A DNA stretch of 64,000 bases from Phytophthora hibernalis (Eukaryota; Oomycota; Peronosporomycetes; Peronosporales; Peronosporaceae). The notes beneath the pieces were generated by a model, which was given only the letters and a program-made list of their open reading frames with translations, was not told the origin of the DNA and did no database searches. The translations under genes were made by a program, and so were the position numbers. The stretch spans positions 372,001-436,000 of the forward strand of contig JAAKBF010000339.1 in assembly GCA_012656075.1 (NCBI GenBank). Reading direction: 5' to 3'. The first letter of the stretch is position 1, and every line of letters starts with the position of its first letter. Shown here in pieces: positions 55,210 to 64,000 of this stretch.

Positions 55210-56165
55210 GCGAGAGAGCGGGAGCTATCCCATCTCAAAAGTACGCCGACAGCTACATCATGTAGCCTACATGTACCGTATTACTCCAAGCAAGGATCGT
55301 AGGTGACACCATAATCCGAGGGCGCGTGACTCGATATGAGACTGCGCAAAACGAAAGAATGCTAGTTAACCATTTGTTGAAGTGCGATTTAAGCACACCA
55401 TCGCAAAGAAGAACATCTCCTCTATCGATAGAGGCCCTCCGAATTTTTTCATTCGGCCGTTGTCGAGCAACTGCCCGTTGAAAAAGTTGCCTCAGATTCG
55501 CCGGGTCGAAGGATTTTTTTATTGGCTCCCTAAACGTCAAATTTCACTGCGGATCGATTGAGTTGTATTGTGAATTCCGGCTAAATTTGCCGAATAAGGT
55601 CTATTGCGTTCTATATTCTATATTGACCTATTCCCTATTCAGGTCTTGGAGGTCGAATTTGGCAGCGCTAACTCCATAAAAAGAACAATATTTATACTTG
55701 TGTTTTGTAAGACATTTTAGGTGCCATCGGAAACGCGCCTCATACAAATCCCTAGTAATATCACTTTGAGCCAGTTTCAATTAGTATAGGAATTTGTATT
55801 AGATTCCAGCGTTCGTATATTTTGGCCACCTGCCAAAACAGTTTTGTATGTGAGCTACCCCTCAATCGCTGAAATCCGCAGTGTTAACCCATAAGACTGA
55901 TGATTACCGTGTTCCACACAACATGTCAAAAGCACACTTCTTAACTCCATCTAGAAGTTGAGTTATTAGCAAAAGTAGGGGTGTTCGTATACTTTTAGCC
56001 CTGAGTGTTGTTTCATTATTCGACCACAGCGCAGCTTTGTACTTGAATGGTACTATTAATACTACATGTAGTACTCCGGAGTACTTCATTGCACTGGAAT
56101 CGCTAATATTTTTCCTATCACTGTTATTTCATGCGTTCGACTCGTTGATCTTCATCCGGCTGAGC
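55210..56165. other. Intergenic stretch, no gene recognised
   Basis: AT-rich to the right. A decayed inverted motif (ACTACATGTAGT, 56060-56071) and TATTC repeats near 55600-55640 are visible, but no coding sequence. Confidence 0.45.
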
Positions 56166-57548
56166 TCACGGAGGTATTCTTCGGGGACCCCCTCTTTGTA
56201 GTCTCTGTAATGTGTCGACCCTCACCTTCTCAGCTAGAATACTCTCCTTCAGCGCCTTCTTCTTCAGGAATTTGGCATCATTCTGCTCGAACATTTTGGC
56301 CTTCATGCGACGCTGCTCGTTGGACTCGATCTGCTGCAGTAACAAGTCGCCGTGGTTGAGTTCGCGCTCCTTGGCAGCAGCGTCAACAGCTTTGTGGTGC
56401 TGGTACTCGCGCTCAACTTGCAGTTGGCCGAGTCGATCCATGTTTGTGTCCAAGCCACGCATATGCTGGGCCTGCTCGGCATGGAAAGCCTCTTGCTTCT
56501 TCCGGTCTTGTAGAATTGACTGCATCAGGGCGATCTTTTTCTCTTTGTCGCGCTTCTCCTTGAGCCGCGTGTTCTTCTCGGTCTCCTCGTATGCTTTCTT
56601 AGCACGGAATTCATCCTGGATGGCCTGCTTGTCCTGCGCCTTCTCCTGTTGAGCGCGCAGCTTGGCTGTACGTAGCTCATTGGACTTTCTAATACGCGCG
56701 TCTTCCTGCAGTTTGGCCTCCTCCTCGAGCGCCTTCTTGCGGAGATAAGCTGCAGCTACCATTTCCTCCTGCTTCTCTCGGACAATCATCTCCTCCTTCA
56801 TCTGCTTGATACGGTCATTGGTCTGCGCTACTTGGCGCATGCTTTCTCTTTGCCTGTCACGCTGTTGCTCCAGCTTCCGCTGCTCTTCGAGCTCGTACTG
56901 CTTGTACGTCTTGAGGATCTTCTGCGCTTCGATCGCCTTGGCCTCTTCCTCTCGAATGGTCTTCTTGTGCTGCTCTGCGATTTGCTCCTCCAGAACCTGG
57001 CGCGCTTCCATCCGCTTGGCGTGTGCCTCGACCTCGTCGTCTTTGCGTTTCTGGACGTCGCGGCGGCGATCGCGTTCCATGATGCTGTCGTGGATGTTGT
57101 GGTATCGGGACTCGACGATCTGGCGCTCGCGCTGGCGCTCCTTCAGTGCGTCGCAGAGTTGGTAGCCAGTGGCTGCCATGGCCAGAGAGTTGATCTTGCG
57201 CAGCGACTCGAGGTGCTGGTTGTTGACCATCTCGTTGCCCGTGAGCAGAGCCTTGCGCTCGGCCTCGAGCTCCAGCTCCATGGCCGACTGCTCCCGTCGC
57301 GCGCGCACTTCGATCTCCTTGTCCATCATGCGGCGCTTGCGCTCCTCTGACTCGTGCCTTGAGACCGCCTGCTGCGCCTCCCGCTCGAGCTTCAGCTGCC
57401 TGGCCGCTGTATCCGTTAAGATGATCGAGCGCTGCTTGATCCGGTCCAGATCGCTCTGTGCCACGACCCGCGAGACACCAGCGATGTCCTTCCCGGCCAG
57501 TCGCGTGGCCGTCGATCGATGCTGCGTCGGAGGCGTCTTGACAGTCAT
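56166..57548 (-). CDS. CFAP45: Cilia- and flagella-associated protein 45 (CFAP45/CCDC19)
   Basis: The ATG at 57548 opens a frame of 460 codons; an upstream extension begins with TTG and is not needed. The protein is almost wholly coiled coil and rich in Lys, Glu, Arg and Gln (trichohyalin/plectin-like, TPH). Near the start VVAQSDLDRIKQRSIILTD matches the family's conserved pre-coil segment, and LRAQQEKAQDKQAIQDEFRA matches the strongest CFAP45 block. CFAP45 is a microtubule inner protein of the axonemal doublets. Its presence implies a flagellated stage such as zoospores. The frame is intact. It is divergent from the BUD22-like gene, 316 bp away. Confidence 0.85.
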   Translation of the reverse strand: MTVKTPPTQHRSTATRLAGKDIAGVSRVVAQSDLDRIKQRSIILTDTAARQLKLEREAQQAVSRHESEERKRRMMDKEIEVRARREQSAMELELEAERKALLTGNEMVNNQHLESLRKINSLAMAATGYQLCDALKERQRERQIVESRYHNIHDSIMERDRRRDVQKRKDDEVEAHAKRMEARQVLEEQIAEQHKKTIREEEAKAIEAQKILKTYKQYELEEQRKLEQQRDRQRESMRQVAQTNDRIKQMKEEMIVREKQEEMVAAAYLRKKALEEEAKLQEDARIRKSNELRTAKLRAQQEKAQDKQAIQDEFRAKKAYEETEKNTRLKEKRDKEKKIALMQSILQDRKKQEAFHAEQAQHMRGLDTNMDRLGQLQVEREYQHHKAVDAAAKERELNHGDLLLQQIESNEQRRMKAKMFEQNDAKFLKKKALKESILAEKVRVDTLQRLQRGGPRRIPP

Positions 57549-57710
57549 CGCCTCGTTCTTGAATAGTAAATTGTCGCCGATGCAGCAGCTCGTTGTCAAG
57601 CTCCAAATGGCTACATGTTCTATATTTGTCCTCCTCTAAACTTAGAACCTTTCGTGTTTAATAATACGTGTACATGCTCACACTAACGTATTCATACTTT
57701 ATATCCGTCG

Positions 57711-57842
57711 CACGGACCAAATTCTGCACACGGACCAAATTCTGCAGACGGACGAAATTCTCTGCACACGGACCAAATTCTGCAGACGGACCAATTCTCT
57801 GCACACGGACCAAACTCTGCACACTCGGACCAAATTCTACCA
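57711..57842. repeat. Tandem repeat in the BUD22-like promoter or 5' leader
   Basis: Seven units of 18-20 bases based on CACGGACCAAATTCTGCA lie end to end, the last finishing 22 bases before the ATG at 57865. The array occupies most of the shared upstream region with CFAP45. Units alternate between CACGG and GACGG starts. Confidence 0.85.
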
Positions 57843-57864
57843 AATCCTCTCGCACACGAAATCG

Positions 57865-59078
57865 ATGGCGGGCAAGCGGAAGCGCGGAGAGGCCTTCTCG
57901 GCGCACGAGAAGCTGGCGCACAAGAGCTGCTTGCTGCTGCAGCGCGAGGCCAAGAAGGTACGCGCGTTCCTGGTGCGCAAGGCCGTGCAGCAGCTCAAGC
58001 AGCTGCGCCAGCAGCTCCAGGAGCCCGCGCAGGACGAGGCCAAGCGCGAGCAGAAGCTGCGCCTCAGCGTGCAGCGGTTCGAGCGCGAGCACGCGGCGCT
58101 CAAGGCGCTGGACCTGCAGAAGCTGGTGGCCAGGGCGCGGCTGCAGACGGACTGGACAAGCCCCAGCCAGAGGTCGCAGCGCAGGACGGGGACGAGCAGC
58201 AATGGGCGGAGCAGGACAGCGAGGACGACAGTGAAGGGGAACAGGACGCCGAACAGGACGCTGAACAGGGTCAGGACCAGGAACAGAATGAGGACAAGCA
58301 GGACGAAGAGAAGGATGAGAAAAAGGAACCTGCTGCGGATCAGGCTGTCAAGCAGGACGCCGAGCTGGAGGAGAAGCTGATAGACCGTGTGCTGGCTCAT
58401 AAGCAGATTGTCCCGCTGCTGGGTGCCATTAAGAAGCTGGTGGAGAAGGAGGAGAAGGATGCGGAGAAGAAGCGCCGTGCGCAGGAAAAGCGCGCGTTGA
58501 AGCGTGGCCGTCACGAGTCGCTCGTGGGCAACACGGGGCGCAGCGGCGTGGCGCCGAGTTCTCTGTTCATCGGTTCATTGTCGGGTCGTGGAGCGTTGGA
58601 TGTTGATTTGGATATGGGCGCGGAAGGATACGGCACCATGGCTGGCGCGGACGATGACATCGCCGAGTTCCTGGGCGAAAAGAAGAAGAGCAAGAACCGA
58701 CCGGGTCAGATGGCGCGTCGCATGAAGGCAATTCGCAAGGAGGAAGCGTTCAAGCGCAAGGAGGACCGCGCAAATGGCATCTTCGTTCCTTACAAGGACA
58801 ACTCGGCTTCTGTGAGCAAGTACGGACCGTCGGAGCGACCAAAGAAGCCCAAGCCCAAGGCCAAGTCTGGCAAGGAAGGAGAGAAGCAGCACTCTCGCAG
58901 CGGAAACTCACGTGCGGCATCGAAGGAGGCGGCGCCTCAAAAGCCGCAACGTATCGCTCCATCACCTGCCGCCCCGATGGAGGTGGCACACCCGTCGTGG
59001 CTGGCGAAACAGCAGCAAAAAGAAAAGGAGAAGGCCAGCTTGACCGCCTTCAGTGGCAAGAAGATCACGTTCGGCTAG
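57865..59078 (+). CDS. BUD22/SRFBP1-family ribosome-biogenesis protein, one frameshift
   Basis: From the ATG at 57865: a charged helical N-terminus (KLAHKSCLLLQREAKKVRAF, RFEREHAALKALDLQKLV), then an Asp/Glu/Gln-rich acidic stretch reached by a one-base shift near 58150, then a second helical part and the C-terminal BUD22 signature (KKKSKNRPGQMARRMKAIRK, HPSWLAKQQQKEKEKASLTA, FSGKKITFG). Yeast Bud22 helps 40S subunit assembly in the nucleolus; SRFBP1 is the animal relative. Length, about 404 residues with the shift, is normal. Conservation on both sides of the shift argues for one functional gene or a very recent loss. It converges with the GTPase gene (111 bp apart). Confidence 0.8.
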
Positions 59079-59189
59079 CTTTAGAATGGACAATCAGATA
59101 GACGATCAAAAAGAAGGCCCACGGCAGTCTGCTGCCAAAGCCAGTATATTGTGTTGAAGACTCCAGTGCTTCATCTACTCGTCCTGTTA

Positions 59190-60773
59190 TTAGCTGCGGA
59201 ACATCTTGGCAACCTGATGAGCCAAACTACTGTCTGTCGGGGCACACTGCCGACGCAGCTCCGGGATCTCGCTGTTCACGATGTTCTCGACAGCTGCAAT
59301 CTCCGAGCTCTTGACCTTGGGAAGCTTGTTGAAGCCAAGCGTGTGAGCAGCCACCTGCAGCGCAGGGAGCACCCGCTTCCACAAGGACAAAACGTACTCA
59401 TCCCCCTCCGCCAACTCACGGCCATACCGGCGACGGAACAGTTCACCCAGCGAGTCCTCGTGCAGCAGGTCACGCTCCAGCTGCGTCAACACCGTCGAAT
59501 TGTGCCACACCACACCGGCAGATGCCAGCACACTAGTCACGGACAGCCCCGCCGCCGCCTCGATGGGGACACCGCTTGCCAAAGCCGAACCGGCCAGAGC
59601 GTTGCCTCCCACGAACGTCGCCGCCACGAGAGCCGAGCGCCTCCACTTTTCACTAGCATACCGAGCACGCAGGTCCTCAAAGATCTCGGCGTGCATCTTC
59701 AGCAGCCGCGACGAGTCGTACAGGTTGGTAATGAGGTTATCAACGCGGCGCTCGGGGGCGCGCTGGACCTCACTCACGACTTCCTCCCGCATCGCGTCCA
59801 AGTCCTTCATCGAAGCACCGAGCCCCTCAGCTGCCTGCACGTGATTGTCTTTGGTGGGGATGCACATGGTGTAGATGCGGGGCAAGTCCTTAAGCGGGAT
59901 GACCTTGCTGAGATTCCAGCAGAGCGACCCGTAGGCGCGCGCGAAGTCGTGGATCTTGCGGAACTGGTCCACCTTGTTCAGCACGAGGTGCAGCTTGTGG
60001 TCCATGCCGACCAGCGAGCGCGTGAGGATGGACAGCGTCTCTCCCGTCGTGCCGGGCTTGTCCGGGTCGAAGAAGAGCAGGATCACGTCCGCGCGCTCGG
60101 CGTACCAGCGCACGACCTCTGGGAACTCGTAGCCTCTGTCCGAGTCCTGCGCCTTGAAGCTGCTGCTGCTCTGCTGCGGCGACAGGCGGCCACTCGTGCT
60201 GGCTGCTGTGGAGTTGAACTGCGACTGGTGCGGTGGACTGTGTGGCGAGTCGATCATGCCGGGGCTGTCCACGAGCATATAGTTGGCCTGCACACCCTGA
60301 CGCACTTTGAGTTGCGTGCGCTGGATGAGCGCGGGTCCGTAGACCCGCAGACCCGAGAAGCCCAGGTCTGGGTCGCCCACGAGCGCCGGGCCGTCCTGGT
60401 CTAAGTCCTCTCGGCCCGGGGCGATGATCGTGAACCCGTCGTCGGTGGGGGCCACGCCCGTGGACTGCACGTCTCGCTGCAGCAGGTAGTTGATGAACGA
60501 GGACTTGCCCGATGAGTGGTTGCCCAGCAGGAAGACGAAGGGCAGCGACGGCAGCTTCTCCTCGCGGTGCTTGCGGTCCAGCGGCCCCAGCAGCTTCTCG
60601 TTCAGCGGCAGCAGCACGGACGTCTCGAGGCGACTCGTCTGTTGCATGAGGCGGATCCATTTCTCGTCCTCCAGCGGTTTCTCTCCCGCGATGGCTTGAG
60701 ACGCGGCTAGTGACGACGAGTGGCGCGACGCCAACAGAGGCCGACGACGCAGCGCGGAGCGAAGACGCAGCAT
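59190..60773 (-). CDS. Dynamin/EHD-like GTPase with probable mitochondrial presequence
   Basis: The start is chosen at the ATG at 60773, which opens an arginine-rich, acid-free leader (MLRLRSALRRRPLLASRHSS) typical of mitochondrial import. G1 is GNHSSGKSS (residues 84-92), G3 DSPGM (169-173) and G4 NKVD (266-269), the dynamin/EHD arrangement. Between G3 and G4 lies a Ser-rich insert (SPPHQSQFNSTAASTSGRLS). Near residues 390-435 are hydrophobic segments (AGSALASGVPIEAAAGLSV) that could insert in a membrane. The 527-residue frame is intact. A role in mitochondrial membrane shape is inferred; there is no EH domain. An in-frame upstream extension exists but lacks support. Confidence 0.8.
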   Translation of the reverse strand: MLRLRSALRRRPLLASRHSSSLAASQAIAGEKPLEDEKWIRLMQQTSRLETSVLLPLNEKLLGPLDRKHREEKLPSLPFVFLLGNHSSGKSSFINYLLQRDVQSTGVAPTDDGFTIIAPGREDLDQDGPALVGDPDLGFSGLRVYGPALIQRTQLKVRQGVQANYMLVDSPGMIDSPHSPPHQSQFNSTAASTSGRLSPQQSSSSFKAQDSDRGYEFPEVVRWYAERADVILLFFDPDKPGTTGETLSILTRSLVGMDHKLHLVLNKVDQFRKIHDFARAYGSLCWNLSKVIPLKDLPRIYTMCIPTKDNHVQAAEGLGASMKDLDAMREEVVSEVQRAPERRVDNLITNLYDSSRLLKMHAEIFEDLRARYASEKWRRSALVAATFVGGNALAGSALASGVPIEAAAGLSVTSVLASAGVVWHNSTVLTQLERDLLHEDSLGELFRRRYGRELAEGDEYVLSLWKRVLPALQVAAHTLGFNKLPKVKSSEIAAVENIVNSEIPELRRQCAPTDSSLAHQVAKMFRS

Positions 60774-61590
60774 CTTTGGCAGGTTGGAATGGGAGGCGGA
60801 GTGGCACACATGAAAACCCCCGACCAAGTGACGAAAGAGTGACAAATGGCCCACTTTGAATTTGGATCCGATGTCTACAGTCACAGGGGATTATTAATAC
60901 GGCGTGTCGGGGCGGGGATCTCGGGACTAGGGGGCGGCTACGACGAGTCGTCGACCACAGGAGCATTCTACAGCAGAGTACGACAGTCGCTGTGCAGGCT
61001 CCAGAGGTTATGATCAGAGCTGCAGTGGACACGACGACCGTTGTTATGGAGGAGGCAGTGCCAGCTAGTAGCTGTCCCCACTGCCGTAGCTGGCAGCTAC
61101 GGCAGTGGGGGACGAAGGCGGACATGACCCCGCTCCTGAGGAAATGGAGAAGGAGGCTATGGTGACCGCACGCCGACCGTAGACGAAGTACAAGTGTATT
61201 AATAGTAATCGCCGCGGAGGAGGTGGGGGCCCTGGTGTCGGTACGGTGACTGGCTCCGGGTACAAGACATTGGGCGATCCGCGGTTGACCCACGTGACCA
61301 GGACGAATGAACTGGTCGCGCGGGCGTACGCGAAGTTATTGTTGAAGACACGTACTCCAGCAGGAGTTTCTTAGTACTTCCTCTGGAAATGATCCGAACA
61401 AACGTGTTGTTTTTGACCTATCGTCGGTGTTTGAGACTCTATGCGTATGCTGATTGGATCAAACGAAAGCGCTGGATCTCCGCTATTGGGGGATATACTT
61501 TTTGCTGGTGATAACACAATCGAGCCCAGAAGCTGGTCATGTTGGCCTCCCATTCCCCCAAGTTCCGCCACGGCACAACCAAGCATTCAA
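60774..61590. other. Intergenic stretch, no gene recognised
   Basis: Contains the 35-base palindrome at 61076-61110. On the minus strand CCCATTCCAACC, 12-28 bases before the GTPase ATG, is a weak initiator-like match. Long frames on the minus strand here are extensions or shadows of the GTPase gene. Confidence 0.45.
61076..61110. repeat. Perfect 17-bp inverted repeat around one base
   Basis: CCCCACTGCCGTAGCTG, then G, then its exact reverse complement. It would form a hairpin with 17 perfect pairs. It lies between the divergent GTPase gene and the transposase fragment. Confidence 0.9.
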
Positions 61591-61909
61591 CACGCAAACG
61601 CAGACCACCATACCCAACCTAACCGATAACGAGCGCCGCCAGACCATTGACGAGCTCCTGGAGCGAAGTATAAACTGCGTTCTACCTCGTGGTGCGCTGT
61701 CGGAGGTCGCAAGTTGTGGAAGCGCGGACGGTCGATATCACGGAACTGCGGGGCAGCTACTGCGTGGAAAAAAGAATGGAGACACCTGTAACGCAGCCAA
61801 GAGCAAGATCAAGAAGAACAGCGGTCGGAAGCGTGTTAACTGCGATGAGACTCAGCGAAGCCGCAAGAGCAAGCCGACGCCCGTCCCAGGTAAATTCCTG
61901 TTTTTCTAA
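61590..61909 (+). pseudogene. Tc1/mariner-like transposase N-terminal fragment (HTH)
   Basis: The plus-strand segment NLTDNERRQTIDELLERSIN and LPRGALSEVAS, continuing across a frame change as GSYCVEKRMETPVTQPRARS and GSVLTAMRLSEAA, has the order of the N-terminal helix-turn-helix and linker of oomycete Tc1-like transposases (from memory). It should bind the element ends. The catalytic DDE half is absent. It is the only transposon remnant I see within the gene block. Confidence 0.5.
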
Positions 61910-62415
61910 TATTTCTGCATTGTAGAATAATCTTGAAAATGCATACATGTGAAAATTTGGCAGGATCAGCAAAATCATCTTCAGCTATTAATCCCTGTCC
62001 AACATGATATCTTAAAATTGACCAGCCAGCTTAACCTATTGACCTGGCATAATGACTTGTTCGGATCATTTCCAGACAGAGGAAGTACTACGTACTATAA
62101 TACGTACTACAGTAGTAGTATTATACAACATACTACTAGTAGTATGTGTCGCCGCCCGGGAATCGTCAGAACCTGGATCACTCTATTGCCCCCTCTTCCA
62201 ATGGATAGAAGCACGTTGCAAGGCAACGCGACCAACCAACCAAGTCGACAAGTGTTTTTATTTTAACTTTACCATTTTCCATCGAGCTGCAGAGGCACAC
62301 ACCAGCTCTACATAGTCCACCAAGGAGACCCGGAACGAGCACCAGCGACTGGTCATCACACAAGTTGCAGCTACCACTCGAGTACGCACAACGACGCACC
62401 ACTACCGCCAGCAAC
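61910..62415. other. Intergenic stretch, no gene recognised
   Basis: Contains a palindrome-rich TACTACGTACT/AGTAGTAGTA stretch near 62085-62145. No coding similarity. Confidence 0.4.
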
Positions 62416-63403
62416 CTAGTCGCGCGCGTCGAACACGGACAGCAGCAGCTCGCCGTAGTCGCCGCTCACCTCCTCGGCGATGCGCTCACGCAGCTCCTTG
62501 CCGAACTTCTTCTTGTATACGGGCTTGATGTCGCGCAGCACGATATGGTAGCGCACCACGGCCGAGCTCAACGCGTTCTCGCTCGTGCCGAAGCCCTTCA
62601 TGGCCTCCTCGAACAGCTCAGCCAGCAGGTCCAGAGGCTCCGTGATCATGCGGATGAGGAAGAGCACCGCCTTCTCGGCGTCGCCCGTGAACTCGTGCGC
62701 CGCGGCCTTGACCAGCGACTCGTTGTGCTTCTTCTCGTAGGCGGCGGCCACAGCACGCAGGTGCTCGGGCGGACTGGCCACCAGCACGCTCACGAAGCCC
62801 TCCTCATCCGTGCCCATCTTGCCGCGGCCCGTCTTGTACAGCTTCTCCACGTCGGCCTCCACCTTGGCGGCCGTGTGAACGTTGGCAGCGTCGTACGGCA
62901 CGAGCGCGGCCTGCAGCGACGCCAGCACCACCTTCTGGTAGTCGCCGTGCAGGTCGCTGTCCAGCACGGAACCCAGGTCCTCGCCGTACGCGTCGTAGTA
63001 CGTCTTCTTGAGGATGTTGACCTCAACGTTGGTGCGGCCCACAACGACGGGGTAGATGAGCTCCTCCTTGGTGCCCAGACCCTTGGTGGCGCTGCGCAGG
63101 ATGCCGGCCTCGGCCTCGGGCAGGGGCGACGCCAGCAGCGAGCAGGAACTCGTAGTGGCCCGACGTCTCGTCGTCCACGAGGTCGCGCAGGTTCTGGTTG
63201 TGCAGCTCCTGGTAGCGCTTGGCGATGAAGCCGCGCTGCGTGGCGGTCTTGCCGCCCAGCGCCTTGTTCAGCTGCTTCTCTTTGGTGCCAGCGCCCTTGG
63301 TGGCATCGAAGATCTCGTTCACGGTCGAGTCCGTGCCCGCCGGGTACGAGGGCGGCTGGCCGTTCCAGGCGCTGTGTGTGGCGGGCGGGTACAGGTTCAA
63401 CAT
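62416..63403 (-). CDS. Annexin, one frameshift
   Basis: From the ATG at 63403 the protein has a short N-terminal tail (MLNLYPPATHSAWNGQPPSY) and four annexin repeats: FDATKGAGTKEKQLNKAL; LRSATKGLGTKEELIYPVV; GRGKMGTDEEGFVSVL; AMKGFGTSENALSSAVVRYH. Repeats 1, 2 and 4 have a GxGT loop and repeat 3 has KMGT, each with acidic residues about 40 positions later, as in type II calcium sites. Annexins bind acidic phospholipids in a calcium-dependent way. A one-base indel near 63140 separates GHYEFLLA from SPLPEAEAGILRS; both sides are well conserved. Oomycete annexins are abundant in the cell wall and membrane fractions (known). About 329 residues, normal. Confidence 0.88.
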
Positions 63404-64000
63404 GGTTGGAGGGTGGGCTTCTTGGTGGCGACTTGCGAGGCACGAGGCAGATTCGGGAATGGCATGGTACGGAAGATCTCCATCATTTGTCTCCCATTCG
63501 AGCAAACTTCAATTTGCTGGACCCGTAGCCAACGTTTGACTTGGGTTTTGTATTGCTGAAAGAGTGTCGACACGGGTCGAAACCCGCTGGGTTTGTTTGG
63601 ATGCGAACCCAATACTTGTTTAATGAATACCCTTGTGAAACGCATTTTATGTCAGAAGCACTTTTCAACTTTATAAGCTGTAGAAGCTGTTATACTGAAT
63701 ACCCGCAATACATGATATTATATGTGGCGGGTCAAAGTTGGCGCAAAATCTGCTGACGTGGGGAATTATAATATCCGTCGACGACGGCGAGAGACAAGCA
63801 AGGAGCGCCGCCATCCTCGATGCTCAGGTGATTTGGCTGATTCACCCGCTGCCTGCTGCAGATTGATTGCCAGCTTCTTCTGGACTTCTCTAATAAGCCA
63901 CGCACTGCCAGGCTGGGATGCCAGTTCACATTGCAAGGGATGCAGGCGCGGACCATTTCCCGAGTGCGTGGTGAGAAGGAGGCTGTGCTCCATGATCCTA
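63404..64000. other. Right edge, unresolved
   Basis: The first 70 bases upstream of annexin contain CCATTCCCGAATCTG on the minus strand (about 63452-63467), a possible initiator. Minus-strand frames at 63732-63993 include CELASQPGSAWLIREVQKKL and may be a gene end running in from beyond the window, but I cannot identify it. Confidence 0.25.

Noticed and set aside
59151..60404. A 417-codon plus-strand frame and a 467-codon minus-strand frame (59890-61293) near the GTPase gene
   Set aside because: Both are shadows produced by GC-rich third positions of the GTPase gene; they contain no domain and the second is Arg/Pro-rich in the way expected of a shifted frame.
62365..63228. A 287-codon plus-strand frame opposite the annexin gene
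   Set aside because: It is antisense to four conserved annexin repeats and has a Leu/Val/Gln/His-rich shadow composition.
1..64000. A new defence or biosynthetic system
   Set aside because: The left three quarters are mobile-element remains and the right quarter holds unrelated housekeeping and secreted-protein genes; no conserved cluster of unexplained genes was found.

Overview
The window looks like nuclear DNA of a Phytophthora-like oomycete. A rDNA-derived block at 12.07-15.35 kb carries a 5.8S gene, an ITS2 and a 28S portion that agree with my recollection of Phytophthora rDNA. The protein-coding genes point the same way: a CBEL-type cellulose-binding protein with PAN/Apple domains, a flagellar CFAP45 protein (expected in a zoospore-forming organism), very short introns (57-107 bp) and oomycete-type transposon families. 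All calls come from reading the sequence; no database search was run.

Layout. 1-48.3 kb is a transposon graveyard. In order it holds: a MULE/SWIM fragment; a broken SET-domain gene; a TA-flanked MITE; a 21-bp minisatellite; a broken oomycete repeat protein; a PIF/Harbinger transposase with a convergent coiled-coil partner; a Ser/Thr-rich tail; a scrambled ABCC transporter pseudogene; the rDNA fragment; a second PIF/Harbinger transposase with a convergent partner that is split by a 287-bp MITE; head-to-head LINE pieces; a hAT transposase; a long Ty3/gypsy element (22.7-31.7 kb); a Ty1/copia element (31.7-37.6 kb) that carries a LINE that in turn carries a pogo element; a Helitron (about 39.1-44.9 kb); an 80-bp inverted repeat; a second hAT fragment; and a gypsy-type LTR. 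Nearly every coding region here has stops or frameshifts.

48.6-63.4 kb is a compact gene block: an ELL-like protein, RER1, a CBEL-like secreted protein, a hypothetical protein, a secreted purple acid phosphatase, CFAP45, a BUD22/SRFBP1-type ribosome-biogenesis protein, a mitochondrial-type dynamin/EHD-like GTPase and an annexin, with only one short transposase fragment (61.6 kb). Five of these nine genes contain one or more small indels in otherwise well-kept reading frames, so sequence error must be weighed against real decay.

I found no convincing novel multi-gene system. The most informative structures are the nested insertions, whose target-site duplications can be read directly, the rearranged ABCC/rDNA block, and the repeated layout of two PIF/Harbinger copies with convergent accessory genes.
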